Assembly (NCBI GenBank): GCA_029207755.1
Contig: JARCOQ010000006.1
Span: 3,574,846-3,638,845 of the forward strand
Direction: 5' to 3'
DNA length: 64,000 bases
Source of the DNA: Chamaea fasciata
Taxonomy: Eukaryota > Chordata > Aves > Passeriformes > Sylviidae
Of this stretch, positions 1 to 12,795 are shown piece by piece; position 1 is the stretch's first letter, and each line of letters starts with the position of its first letter. The position numbers and the translations under genes are program-made. The notes beneath the pieces are model-generated. The model saw nothing but the letters and a program-made list of their open reading frames with translations, ran no database searches and had not been told where the DNA came from.

Positions 1-2315
1 CCAAGAGCTGTATTTATTAAATGCTGTTGTGTAAATCTGACTTTCTGTACAAAAATAACGGTATGATATAGATGTATAACAGTAAATTATGTATGTCTTC
101 AGATTACAGGGATGTCTTTTCTTCATATGCTTTCAGATCCGTAGCAGTGCTGTTGCTTGACATGGGAATTATGTATCCATTTCTTCAGGCTAGGTTCATA
201 CACGTAGTCCAGAAGATAAGTGAGCCTATCTCCGTTAATTTCTTATAATAAGATTGCTTATCTTTCATCTAAGCATGAGATAGTTTACAGCTTTCTGTTC
301 ACATACTGATGTGCGCATTATTCATCATTGTAAAGTATAGCTTGTGCTTTCTCACTAGTCGTAGCTTTCCTCAGAAATGTTTCCTCAAAGCAGCATGGCC
401 ACATAGGAAAGCAGAGAGAAAGGACTTTCAGAGGCTCCCTGTTCTGAAGCAAGCTCAGCATTTGTCACTTCCCGCAGTTTGCATCTGATAGAGGAAGATG
501 TTCATTTGTCCCCATGGGCATCAGCCAGTGATTTATGCTACTTGAGCTCAGACAAACAGCCCAAATCATATTTCTTTTCCTCTCACTAAAGGAAAAAGAA
601 ACAAAAGTTCTGAATGTAATGGGAATTAGGTGTGCAGGAGGTGTTTTTGTCAACCAGTGTGGTTTAGATCTCTGTGCAGACAAAGCTGGAGGTGGTGGTA
701 CCCAACTAATCTGGTGAACAATGACCCTGCAGAACAGCTGGTGCGTCCACCACATTGTGTGGTGATGAGGATATGATGGGATTCGTTACTGGCTGAGCAT
801 CAAGAACCAAACCCCCTGGGGCTGGGGAGGTCTTTGCTCTGAGCACAGTATTTCAGGTGTGCCATGCAAACCTATTTCCACAGCTTTTACCGCCACTGCT
901 AGTTATGGATCCCCACTAAATCAGCTATGACTGAGTACTGGTACATGCTCAGCCCCTATCAAATTGAAAGAAAAGCATAATGTCTTAGACCAGAGTAAAA
1001 TAGCTTTGTGCTAAGACTCAAATATTATTGTGATGTGTCTGAGCACTGAGAATGAAGGTAGTCAGGTGGGTTGGATTTATGCATTCATGTTGCTGGGTAG
1101 GTTTATCATTCATCTGCATACATATGTGGGAAGGTAGAAGCCGGACCTTTTGCCACAATCTACTTGTACTGAGGCTCTTCACAAAACCTATTCAAGATTG
1201 CTCAGCCCTGCCACAAACTATTGAATAGAGGGAAAACCCAATGGATTGCCTCAGCTCAGGACAGGCAAGACCTCTGTCCTGCAGTCAGGGCTCTTAGAGG
1301 ATTTCTGCCTATCTGTTCAGAAAACAACACTGGAGGTAACATCTGAGCCATCTGTACCTGAAGGTACATTGCAGTCAAGCCTGAAACTTTTGCTGAAACT
1401 TTGGCTAAATCTGCCAGAGCTGAGTGGTGAACAGTTCTTTTTCAGTGGTAAAACTCATAATAAATCAAATGCTTACCAGGCCACTGACTTCAACTGCAAG
1501 TATGAAAGTGCCATCAATAAAAAACTCAATATAATTTAAAAAAATCGTCTTGTGGCGAGTTAGGCTCCATCCAGTCTTTCAGAAGTCTGTCGCATTCGTG
1601 TTCTGTGTTGCTCAGTTGACTCCTTACCTCATGCTCCAGGCCTGAAAGCATTTTCCACTGCAGGATCTGATATGGAGCAATTTCCAAAAATCCCTGCAGG
1701 GGAAACAGAGATATCTGATGTCCCCTGCCTGCCCTCAAATGTAAATTTACATTTTACAAACCACAGAAGCTCGTAATCCCTCAGTATCCCTTGTAATGCC
1801 AGGTTGTCTCCCCAGCTTGTGTTAATGTGCACTAATGAGGAACAGGCAATAGGTTATTTGGAAGGCAGATAAGCAAAAAGCATGTCCTTCCAGATCTTCT
1901 AGAATATGCTATAAAAAGAGCCCAAATTATTTTTCTTGGCTGAAATGTTGTGTTTTATGCTTGCTCATCCTGTTTTCTCAGGGATTAATGGCTGCACTGG
2001 TGGGGTCATAGGATGATTTCTTAGTGGGATGGGAGGGCAGTAAGGGAAGCATCAGGTCACTCACTGGGATGCAGCAGCTTGGGGAGGATCCCAGGTTGTT
2101 TCTAGGGTGGTGGTGAAGGAAATGTGGTTGTAGGGGGGTGTAAGCAGGTGTGTGGTGTTGGTGAGGGGCACTGGGGTATTGGGTTGAACTCAGCTCCCTA
2201 CTGTCTCAGGCACAAACATTACCTCTAAATAATGTGTTAAGGAAAATGTCTGTAGGCAGTCCTGGCCAGGGGCTGTCTCTATGCCTCCTTTTGGTGAATC
2301 TATGTTCTTTGGCAG
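1..2315. other. noncoding stretch, no gene seen
   Basis: Unique-looking A+T-rich DNA. Open frames here are under about 100 codons and resemble no family I know. The only compositional feature is a G-rich patch near 2090-2190 with G runs at 2105-2107, 2133-2138, 2165-2168, 2173-2176 and 2181-2183. I see no repeat family, RNA gene or promoter. Confidence 0.7.
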
Positions 2316-2417
2316 AAACCTGTGAATGAGCTAGACTTTTGGGATTTTCCCAGCCTTAGTTCCCTCAACGATGCCCACACTTTATGTTACATGGACTGCA
2401 AGAGGAAAAATAGAAAA

Positions 2418-4793
2418 GTGAGTACTCTGGCCAAAAATCCTGTTTTTAAACAGAGTCCAGCAGTCGTTTTTGGGTCAAGGGAGATGGGGAGTAGGATTAC
2501 AATGTGGGATTTACTGTCCCCAACTTGGTTTCTGTATTTGATCCTTTGCCACTCAAAGGGGATGACACAAAAGTACCTCTTGTTCTGTGCAGACTGTGTT
2601 TGTGCTAATGAAACCAAGTCCTCTTTTGTCTCTCCCTTTGGATCGGCCAATCTTTGAAATGCAGCCCTGGATGATGGACTAACCTCATCTTTCCTTGGTT
2701 GTCAGCCTATAACAACCTTCCAGGTTGTTTGCTCTGTTTTGCAGCCTATAAACATAGAGTTTGTCTTTTGTCCTAAGTCGTGTGCTTTCCCCCCCATTCA
2801 ATTTCTTGATCGTGCATTCCTTGAAGCTACTGGAATGGTTCCCAGCAGGGATACAGTAATGGTCCAGAGATCCCCACAGCCAAGCACAAAGAAATAGATG
2901 CCACAGGCTCCACTATCACCTTGCTGAGAAAAGCAGTTCAGGGTTCAAAATATCCACTGCTGAACTTGCGTGCTTAAAGTCCATTGAAATCACTTGAAAC
3001 AGATAACAAAATATCACGAACTTTCCCCCAGGGGGGAAAGTGGTAAGATTGATTTGACATAAAAGACTAGTTATCATTATTAATTCATAGTTTGGCAGAT
3101 CTTGGACATTTTAAGTGAACGAATAAATTCTGTATTGCAGAATGCCCTTTGTGAAATTCTTGATTAAAAAAAAAAAACATTTTAAATTAGGGTTTTTTAA
3201 AGCCTCATGAAATTCTCTTTGAGAATATTATTAATTGTGTTGCTTTAGAAATTTCATTTCTGTTTTGGATGCTGTGAGTTATCAAAATTTGCAATGCCAA
3301 CAGATAATACTGTGAGCCTTAGGTACACTACTGCGCATAATAGCTATGGGCAGAGATATGCAGAGTTTGAAGCTGTTCCCCACCAAGCCAGGGTGTCTTG
3401 GCCTTTGGGGTTTTTTTTTTATGTTCATTCTGTCTGCTGAAAGAACAGAAGTGTCTGGGCCCTGGCAAAAATATCAGTGTATATGAGCTTCAAAATATGC
3501 TTAACCAGAGTTCATAAATGTAATATATGAATCAAATGAAGTCCATTTTTAGATCTGCTTCACAAAACATCCATGTCCTGAAGCATAAGGAAAAAGCAGC
3601 CTAATCTAATGTTCTTGGGAAATGCTGGAGTTCCTGAGCCTGAACTTTCTCCCCTTTGTCAAAATTGATTCCATAACCACCCCTGTAGCGTGCTGCCCTA
3701 GGAAGAAAATGCAGCGTGATTAATGTGCTGAATTCCAGGAACATGCTTGCACAGCTTATTGAAAACCACTGCTCTGGCAAACATCTCTTACAGCATTGCA
3801 TAAACAGGTTCTCCATAGCCACCCGTCTGGGTTTGGCTAGGGTCTGGGTCACAGCAGGAGGGTTAGAAAAGCAGTAACATTCCAAATAACAGGTGCTGGG
3901 TGGCTAGTTGGGGACTACTGGACTTATCACAAATCCCAGTAATTAAGGGGATTCAGAAGTATCCCCAAACAATGAGTGCAGGCTATTGTTGGTGTGTGGT
4001 AATTCACAAGTGCAGTATCCCTGCCGAGACACAAAAGTTTGAGCAGGTGCCAGTGTCAGCCTCAAATCTAGACCTTGTATCTTAAATTTGAGACCAGCAA
4101 AGAGTGCCTAACAAGGCTACCAAAGCTGCCCTTTTATTCTTACTTTCCTTTAGGCAGGAAAGTTTGTGAATGTCTGCACATCTCACTTTGAGCATGACTT
4201 TGTAGATAGCTCCTTGAAGTGCTGTCTCTCACCAAAGGATAAAACTACTGGACACGAATGACAAAAAATATATTAAAATATGACTTTATTCCGTGCGCTG
4301 GTTGTATTTCAATAGGAAAGCGAAGAAGGAACATGTTCCTCAATGACTTGTGTGTCGGATCTTGCTCACAGTTGATATCTATTCATTTGCTTGAGACTGA
4401 AACTTTCAGACTCCAGCAGCTATAATGGGAGCTTTAAACATTTACTCGCATACAGACATCTCAATTTCATCTGGAGAAGTCTAAATAGACTACCTGGAGT
4501 CTACATCTGAAGCTATATCTCACTCAGGCTGCTGGCTAACCTGGTGAAGAGCACCTTCAGAGTTTCAAATTCTTGGCATTAGAAAAATGGGCGAATGTTT
4601 CTTGGTAGTTTTAGTAGTAAAGCATTTTGTTAAAATGCTGTCTGTGCCTCATCTAGAAAATTAAAGTAATACAATATTTAAATGAAAATACAGACTTTGA
4701 GTGACAACATCTTTGTTGTTCATCCCAAGTCTTTCTAACTTAACTGAACATTTAAAAGTAATCTACTACATATCTTATACATATCTTATAATA
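2418..4793. other. noncoding stretch, no gene seen
   Basis: No recognisable coding sequence or repeat. It contains short A and T runs (near 3165-3176 and 3411-3420). The segment 3600-3880 is open on the minus strand for 94 codons but is not recognisable as protein. The region just before it, 2316-2417, is discussed as a weak exon-like block in the findings. Confidence 0.65.
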
Positions 4794-4818
4794 AAGATAT
4801 ATTAAAATAATATATCTT
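4794..4818. repeat. AT-only inverted repeat (10-bp stem, 5-nt loop)
   Basis: The arms AAGATATATT and AATATATCTT are exact reverse complements separated by AAAAT. The surrounding 60 bases are almost pure A+T and contain several TATCTTAT-like words. It could extrude as a small cruciform, but such structures arise readily by chance in AT-rich DNA. Confidence 0.75.
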
Positions 4819-4943
4819 ATATTCTTATAACAAAGACAGGGCATATGTTTTGCAATGAATTTACAGTTTAAAGAATTCTTTCTATTTTATACACAGGCAT
4901 AATGGGTGTTCTTTAATGTGTTTTGCAAGACTAAAAATATAAC

Positions 4944-5022
4944 CCATAAAAAAAAAAAAGAGAGAAAAAAGACAAAAATAGGTGAAAAAAAGGAAAGAAA
5001 AAAAAAGGCAAAAAAAAAGCCA
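4944..5022 (+). repeat. A-rich purine tract
   Basis: Long A runs interrupted mainly by single or double G (aaaaaaaaaaaa, gagag, gaaaaaaagg and similar). A lysine-rich 65-codon open frame across it is a composition artefact. The tract could be the decayed tail of a retroposed copy, but the sequence before it resembles no known repeat. Confidence 0.8.
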
Positions 5023-7734
5023 GGTTATGTTTATGGCTGGAACATTCTTATCCTGGACATTCTCAGTTGTAAGAACATAGCACTTTTTATTTCATGCATT
5101 TGAAAATGAGATTAATGTTGATACCCAGAATTATGCAAATGTCAGGTTTTTTTCAGATCAATACACTGTATTTCTTGATTTATGGTCAAAGAAAGAAATG
5201 TCCTGATGCAGCAGTCTTTAATCTCTATTTTCCTCATATGGTGAGATTTCCGCTTACTCTTTTTGATTTTACTGAAGTTTCTTTTCAAGGGCATCTTCCC
5301 TTGATTGTATATAAATAATTTACTGATTTTATGTGTTAACTTAACATTGAAATTACCCATGATTGCCTTTGGTTCCTGGATGAGCTGAGTCCTTATCCTT
5401 TTGTGTTCAGAATAACCACTTGGTACATACTGTGCCATGATAAGTGTAGAAAGGCTCAGTGTCAACATTTTCCTTCACTTGGCTTGCTTTAATAGTTTTC
5501 ATAGAGGTTAAGAAATTCAACAGAAACATGTAATTATAAATATTATGCAATAGACCACATAAAACTAATGCAGTAAAGGCTTTTAGGTCTAGTAAGTAGG
5601 GTTAAAATTACAGTAATTAGTTTTAGATTACATAATAAGAATTTTCTTTCTTTTAATAAGAAATTTCTTTTTAATTAACCCGGAAGCAGGGTTATTTACT
5701 TGCTGACTGCTTCTCCTATCAGGTAACTCTTTTCTTTTTTTTCTAAGCCAGTTTTCCTAGAAATTGCATCCAGAGGCACCTTTTTTGGGTCCATTTCTAT
5801 TACAAGTTTTACACTGTGTTGGTGAAGTGTCCCTGACCATACCAGAAGCTTCTGCACAATAAAGGTGGTAACTGGAGCATCGTCTTCCCAATTAAGGTGG
5901 AGAAAAAAGGATAAGTAGCTATTCTCTTTAGCCTTGGAAAATCGTTTACCTGAACTGTTGCCTGAGTGGATTGTTACCATTGTTACAGAACATAAGTGTT
6001 GCTATACCCTTTCTACATCCCTTGCACCCTTACCCTTTTGCAACCGTGGTCTTTGTGTGAATAATTTTAAATTAATTCTAATCCAATTTTCCTAGGTATG
6101 TCTCATCTATGTGCTAAGTGACAGAGGGAATCTTGTCATGAATCTCTGTTAAAGTCGCACCTACACAAATTGATATTAAAACCTGATTTTTGCCAGTAAC
6201 CTTGATGGTCGTTGCTTAACCATCTGAAACCAGTCATTCACAACATAAATCAGATCTACTAGTGAAAGATTCTGACAAACTTTGGGTTTGTATATATTTT
6301 TAAGCGTCTTGTTGAATTATTTCTTCACATTCCTTTTGGAATGGAAGGACCATTTAGAATATCTGGCTTACAGTTATGTGCAGACTTAAATAATCTTGCA
6401 CTAATTTTCCCTTTCCATTCATTCTGTAATGATGCCTTTTGCCTGTCCATCTCTGATTGAAAGCTAGTTTGCTACAAACTTAATATATTTAGCAGAAACA
6501 GAAACATTAATTTCTAGTGGCTGCTCTGACTCAAAGTTAGGGGACTTCCCATAAAGGGTCTAATTTCTTGTAGCTGAAGGAAAGCTGCCAGTAAGTGGGT
6601 GTTTTGTTTGGGTTACATTAGTATATCAATTTAGATTTTTATTTTTTCAAAATCCAAAATTAAGTCTGAAGCTTTGCTGTTCAAATAGTGACTGCTGCTT
6701 TATTTGAAGATGTGAAGAAGCCTCGATGTCTTTTTGCTTTTTAATGAAGACTCTGACCTTTTTTTTTTTTTTTTTTACTGCTATTAGGACCGCTTAAGAA
6801 CTTAGCTATTGAGTGCCATTGGGGTTGTGTGGTTACCTGTTACAACTTTCCCAAAAAATATTTCAAGAGTCAAAGGAAAGTTGAGGTGATAATAAATTGA
6901 AGATAAACCGTGTGACTTTTGGCAGTGCTTTGGATTTTGTGCTTCTATGGTTTAGATACAATTGAATACCCAAAAGAGAAAACAAGAAAGAAATTGATCT
7001 TGAAGGCTGCTCTGGAGCCTCATGCTGCTTGAATTCACTTAGTAACAATTTATTTATTTCTTTATTAGCATTGAAATTTAAAAGTGATAGTTTTACTTTA
7101 GAGGGAAAAATCAATAAATCTGGACAGAACAGAACTGAGCAGAATGTCTACTTATCAGTCACGAAAATAACTTAGTGAAGACAGGAGTAATATTAGAAGA
7201 AGAGGATGGAATTCTGTTATTGAGAAGAAAATACAGAATAAAATGGAAAACACTAACCTTTGTGTTACTAACCCTCCCCTAATTAAATTTCCATTTTAAT
7301 TTTCACGAATTCCTGTGGAAGCATATATTTAGAGGCTTTTTCATGTATACTTGGTGCTCTTACTCAGAAGACTCCCCTAATGGTTTTCTTTTTTCAAATT
7401 TTCTCATGCTTTTGTGAGAAAATTAGTGCCTTGGTGTGGTCTGTTAATTGTCCTTCAGTTACATTCAGAAAGATTTGTAAGCTTCTTCATTTTGCTTAGA
7501 AGTTTTTAGATATCCATTTGTATCTCAGTGCCAAAGTAATTACTGAGGCTGCTTTTGTGTTGGTTTTTATCTTTTTGGGGAATCTTGACCAGCACGCTTC
7601 AAATGTACAGCTATATATTTTCATGTTCAAGATTCCCTGACTCTTGATTTACTTTTAATATATAATAATTTATGCATTTGTATTAGCTAACATTGTAAAA
7701 CACACAAATTCTGCAAGGCCACTGCTGTAAAAGG
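5023..7734. other. noncoding stretch, no gene seen
   Basis: A+T-rich unique DNA with a 16-base T run at about 6761-6776. Short open frames on both strands (up to 108 codons at 5142-5468) are not recognisable. No repeat family is evident until the CR1 piece that follows. Confidence 0.65.
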
Positions 7735-7890
7735 TGATAGAGAATGTTTTTATAAATATATTACCAGCAAAAGGAGGGCTGAGGAAAATCTCCCTCCTTT
7801 ATTGGGCACAGGAGGGAACAGTGTTACCAAGGTCAAGGAAAAGATACTTCCTTTTGCCTCTCCAGATGTCTCAGCCTGTGTCCACAGCAG
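7735..7890 (+). mobile_element. CR1 LINE internal fragment (endonuclease-RT linker)
   Basis: From 7748 the plus strand reads FYKYITSKRRAEENL. This matches the conserved FYKYI-x-SKRR block that joins endonuclease and reverse transcriptase in CR1 ORF2 proteins. The frame continues as PPLL-x-x-GGNSVTK, the expected next part. The similarity then fades after about 7890 with frame damage (the 'AEVLNAFFASVF' region is barely traceable). CR1 is the dominant LINE of birds and normally leaves 5'-truncated 3' ends, so an isolated internal piece means the rest was deleted or decayed. Boundaries are approximate. The identification rests on remembered family motifs and not on a search. Confidence 0.7.
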
Positions 7891-10595
7891 AGGTGATCCA
7901 TTCCTCTGATCATCTTTTTGGCCTCATCAAGAACCACCCCAGCAGGTCCCTCCATAGACCCAGAGGAGGACCCATAAGATCTTTCTTGTATTGGGTCTTT
8001 CCTGATTAACTTGGGATGGTGGAATAGAACAACTGGACTCTCATCAATCTTGCAGGTTCAAAATTAGGGAAAGGGAATTGTCTGCATTAAGACATGAAGT
8101 GTGAGATTTTCTCAGCTGAGTGTGAGGACCTACAGTCCTAGGTGTCTCCACAGACCTATATCTACATATGTTAAGCCTGTTTAGAATTCCTCTGCAGTCA
8201 CTTTAGATTAAGGTGATAAGGCAGCCAGGAAGCAATTCACAAAATTCAAAACCAGACACCCTCATTTGCTCTAATGAATCAGATCCCAACAGTATCCACA
8301 GTCAGAACGTGGAAGTGGAATCTTTGTTGGCCATCTCATCTTTGTTGGCTCCTCACAGAGCAAAGCAGATAAGCCCTATCTGAGTTAACTCAAACTGTGC
8401 CAATCACCCCTGAAGCGCTTGAGAAAACCTGCAGGGAAGAGTGCTGGCAGGTCTGGTGGCTTCGCACAGTGAAACTCGTGCTTCCAGACCTAGACCTTGA
8501 CCCTTCTGAGTGAGACACTGCCAAGATTCACAAGAAAGAAGGATTTCTGTCCCTGAGGATCCTACAAGCTGACTGTAAAACAAAAGGCAGAATTACCAGC
8601 AGAGAAGTGTTAAAGAAATGAGGAGATATAAATGAAATCCCTGGAAACAGAAAGTAAGAAATTACATAATGGAAGGCTATTTGTATTTGTTCATAGGCCC
8701 AGTGCTGATCGTTTGCTTGAAAGATCAAACCAAGAATTTGATGAGATAACTTTCTGAAATATTGTGGAACTATATCCACGGAAAACATTTTCTGAAGAAG
8801 CACAGGTCAAAAAAAACATAATGTTATTATGCTACCTTGCCTACTCTATTTTCTTGGATTTGAAATAGATGTGACTTAGCTTGTCTCTGAAAGCAGATGC
8901 ATCTCACTTCTGCTTCAAAAAAAGCAACAATTCAATGCCAGAGCAAATATCATCATTGTTTTAAAGCAATTTATCATCCAGCATTTACCTCTATCCATAT
9001 GTCACTTAATTTTGCAGCAACTTGAACACCAAAATCTTCTCTAAAGTCTGTTTTATTTTGCAGACTATCATACAGCTTATTTTATAAAGATATTAAATTA
9101 AAATCTAAAGCCACGTGGCAACACCATTAGATATCATTGCAAACGATGAACTGCCAACTCTCTTAAGATATTGACTAGGTCTGGAGCAGTCTAATGAAAA
9201 AATTATTTCAGCAAATTATGTTTCAGTTTCTATTACTTCATTGTTAGAATGGAAACATCCAAGTGAAGTAGATCAATGCTAATTGGCAGGACAGAGAACT
9301 TCACACGACATCTTGTAAAGAAAGGTGATAAATGTCCCCTTTCCATTTCATCAATCTGATTATAGTAGTGAAGAGAAAATTTGATTTTAAAAAATGTTTA
9401 TTTCCTGTTTCTACAATTTACCTTGTTTACTAATACAATTAGTTTGACAAGCCAACACTTGAGTGCCTTGGTTTTGCTTAGAATTTTATTTTTATTTCAG
9501 TGTTAACTGTTTCTGCCACCCTCTTGCATCAATTATTTTCAGTCTTTTCCTTTTTCTTCTGGACTCCTAAAGAAGTTACGAGCCTCTAAAGGAAAGTTCA
9601 GAGGCTTTTCTCTGTTTCAGTGCTCACAGAATTGTGAGGAGGTTTTGGAACAAGCCACCCTGTGCCAGATTTAGTGTGGATCAGCTAATGTACTTTAAGG
9701 TCATTTTCAGCCTACTGACCATTTTATTTCAGTAATCTCTTACTTTCCTCCATGGGCCAACACAAGGTTTACAATAAAAAACTGATTTCATTGTTTTCAT
9801 GTCACAAAATCCTGATGGCTTTCTCAGCCATTTTTCATATTGGATTTTTACATTATGGATAAAAATAAATGAAGAAGAATCTAAAAAAAAAAAAAAATTA
9901 ACTCTTTATGTTTATGGTTAATGGTCTTCACTTCCAGGCACCAAATACAACTTATCTGCAGGAGAGTCTTATTCAGCATCAGGGGAAGAGCACTGGGTTC
10001 CTGTAGGACACTAAAGAAAAAGCCTTACTACTTGAGACAGCTATCAGAATAGTACAGAGAGATGTAAAAATAAGCAGGCACCTTTTCCTATGCTTACCCA
10101 GACCAATTCACCTCCGTCCTCAAGAAAATAAGTGGTGTAATGGCTCGCTGTCTCTTTTTCCTTTGTGCACTGAGAGCCAGAGATCCTTGCACTTTTTGGG
10201 GGGTGCCTGCATGCCATACTCTTGGCAAGTGGCCTGTTTTACCACAGTTTGTAGGATGAGAGTAGGGTGTGAACAGCTCATGCGTGTATCAAACACATAA
10301 AACGGGCTGGAAGGCATTGACCCCAAACCCATCAAGTTAAAGAGGAAGATGGCCAGATCGAAGAGTGAATAAGAAATTGTAAAGCTTTAGAAACGAGGGG
10401 AAAGACTGAAAAAGAAGTATAAAAGAAGCATGAACATTTTTAATACCACCAGAGATATTTGAGTGGAAATAGCAGGAGTCAAAAGCTGCCCTGATGTCCT
10501 CTCTACCTTTGTCCAGTGGGTTGGAGCAGCCACCCTGTCAGATGCAGTGAGTTGCATTCAGCTGGGCAGGGAATTGCAGAGTGCAGCAGGACTAA
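7891..10595. other. noncoding stretch, no gene seen
   Basis: Unique-looking DNA. It may begin with further unrecognisable CR1 remnant up to about 8000. No open frame above 91 codons and no recognised family. A 15-base A run occurs near 9883-9897. Confidence 0.6.
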
Positions 10596-10650
10596 TCTGA
10601 CCTGACCTGACCTGACCTGACCTCACCTCACCTCACCTCACCTCACCTCA
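10596..10650 (+). repeat. pentanucleotide microsatellite, two phases: (CCTGA)n then (CCTCA)n
   Basis: Eleven consecutive 5-bp units: one TCTGA, four CCTGA, then six CCTCA, without interruption. The switch from G to C at the fourth base divides the array into two homogeneous blocks. This suggests that a single-base variant unit expanded by slippage. The next bases (cacagg) break the period. Confidence 0.95.
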
Positions 10651-11639
10651 CACAGGTGTTTTCAACCTTGTGGTGAGTTTCTCACCAGAATGGGGTTCAG
10701 TGGGTCATAGGGTGTGACAAGGATTCATCCTGAGGTGTCAGTTAAGTATATGTTCATTAATGGATAAACCTCTTCAGTCCTGAATTGGTTTAAACTATGG
10801 GAACTGGGTATCTTCTCCTGTGAGAGTTTTTGTGACTGTCCTTGAGCATCAGGTAAGTGTAGAAGGAGTGATGTGCACTTGGAGACATGGGAAGAGAGGC
10901 ATTTTCTGGTGGGCAGGAACGAGGTAAAGAGTTTGCATGTTTGTATCATCTGCCTTCCACTCTGCAGTTTTTCTCCCTTTGTGGAGATGATTGGTAGACA
11001 ACCCAGCAAGATGAATGTCTCTAAATAATTTGTCTTCCTCCTGCAGGCTTGTCAGTGGGAGTGAGTTCTCAGAGTTGTGCTGAGAATCATTTTGGAAGGA
11101 GGCAAATCAGGGCAGAAAACAGAGAACAGCATTGGGAGATATCACTTATCTCATATACTCTGGCGAAATTCAATTTCAAGATGCAGTCGCCCCATTAATG
11201 CCTGTTTTATGGCAAACAGTCCACAGACCCACAGAAGGACAAGTAACTATTAGCTCTGAGGAGGTCCCAGGACTGGAGGCTGAGGATGTACAGATAGAAG
11301 AACCACCCAATGTCAGTGACCAGGAGATACATGGGTTTAATGGTGGTACTGAGAGGGAAACAAGGGATATCCCTCACAGTAGAATGAAATGTTGGAAAAG
11401 AAAAAAACTACCCTAAAATGAGTAAGCTTTTTAAAGAGGCATGAGCAGACAATGAAGTAAAATGCAATTAAAATACATTATACTAGAAACTTAGGACCTA
11501 ATAGGACCATTCCTACACCTTAAAGTTGATATATGTGAACAGAAGGGTAAAGTGAAGAAAGACCTGTTAAAGAGGCAGTGGTATCCATTGAAAAAGGGAT
11601 ATAGCAAGTAAGATACCAATGAACAGCAAAACTGGCAGA
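10651..11639. other. noncoding stretch, no gene seen
   Basis: No recognised gene. An open frame of 94 codons (11132-11416, plus strand) is acidic and proline-containing but matches nothing I know. Because it lies directly upstream of, and in the same orientation as, an old LINE relic, it could be decayed 5' LINE sequence. That is inference only. Confidence 0.55.
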
Positions 11640-12795
11640 AAAAAAGAAAAAGACAGGAGCAACTTGGTGAAGACATAAATGCCAAATATCAATACTTCTT
11701 CAAACATATCAGAAAGACACAGTTTGCCAGAGTCAGTAGGACAAATAGACAATGAAGATGAAAAGTTTTGATCCTCATTTATTGCAAAGGAAGGTGGGGA
11801 ATTTATCACTGTTGCAGAGAAGCAGAGACCAGGATCATGGAAAATTGTGGCAGCCAGAATTATCAACAGCAAGCATTTCAGAAATCAATAAACTAAATGC
11901 AAAGGTCCCGTTTTTAAAAAGAAATTCAGATCTGTGGACTCTGTACCATCATAGACTTGACAAACTATTAAGCAAATAACATACCTGCTGCTTGACCCAG
12001 ACTCAGGGGAATAAAAGAAATGGTTCATATGGTACCATAAGTATCTTAAAGGTTGAGTCAGGTCATGTTGGGAAAAACCAACCAGTTCTTTTGACTTTAG
12101 CGCCAGCCAGATTGGCAAGGAACTGTAATGAGAAATGGAATTAATAAATATGGATGAAATTATAGATTTGGGATGAGTCATAGGGATGGCTTGTGAAACT
12201 ATAAATATTCTGTGAAGATGCCAGTTTACTGGATAGGTGGACCTGTCATCCCAGTATATGTGGGATTAATAAAATAGGCCGACAATGGGTCTCAGTAAAA
12301 ACTACTGAAGAAGTTTTCCTTCAATTAATCAAAATAATTTTTGACTCTGTCCTGTTGTAACAACATATGCTAGTAAATGAACTTTTTAATAATAATATTG
12401 AGAGGCTCAAAAGCTATGTAATAGGACGTCATTATCAGGATATTCACAAATGATAACAAAAAAGGTGAAGAGTGCGGAACCAATTTTGCAGAATTTTTGA
12501 AATTATTCAGGATAACTAATTCTGAAGCTGAATTCCTACAGAGATGTAGAAAATTCACAGTGCTGAAAATTCACTAGGTTAGATTAGATGATATTCACGG
12601 TTGATAAACGGAAATTAATCCACATGAAAGAACAAGAATTCTATCTCTCTGTGTTTAATAGGAGATATACAAACAGTATTTTCACACAGAAGTGAGACTT
12701 TGGGGTCATTCCTGGCTATTCTCTAAAAACAGTAATGGAAATTTCTTGTCAATGAGACATATGCACAGCACTGCTGTGGCAGAGAGTTAAATTAC
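11640..12795 (+). mobile_element. old CR1/L3-like LINE relic with reverse transcriptase remnants
   Basis: Four conserved CR1-clade ORF2 landmarks occur in the right order on the plus strand, in different frames. FFKHIRK at 11696-11716 corresponds to the endonuclease-RT linker (FYKYI-SKRK). FTNDN at 12443-12457 is a degraded RT catalytic box (F/Y-A-D-D-T, with the first Asp lost to Asn). VDKRKLIHMK from 12600 corresponds to the VDKCKVMHLG block. DFGVI from 12696 followed by SLK corresponds to DLGVIVDNSLK. The spacings after the catalytic box are close to those of intact elements. The linker-to-box distance is somewhat short, so there are internal deletions. Stops and frameshifts are everywhere, so it is dead and old. 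The lost Asp alone would abolish RT activity. Ends are approximate. Confidence 0.72.

Noticed and set aside
2105..2183. Possible G-quadruplex
   Set aside because: Five G runs are present, but two of the loops are about 25 nt or longer, outside the range usually accepted for stable quadruplexes.
4906..5103. Lysine-rich open frame
   Set aside because: It is a translation of the A-rich purine tract at 4944-5022.
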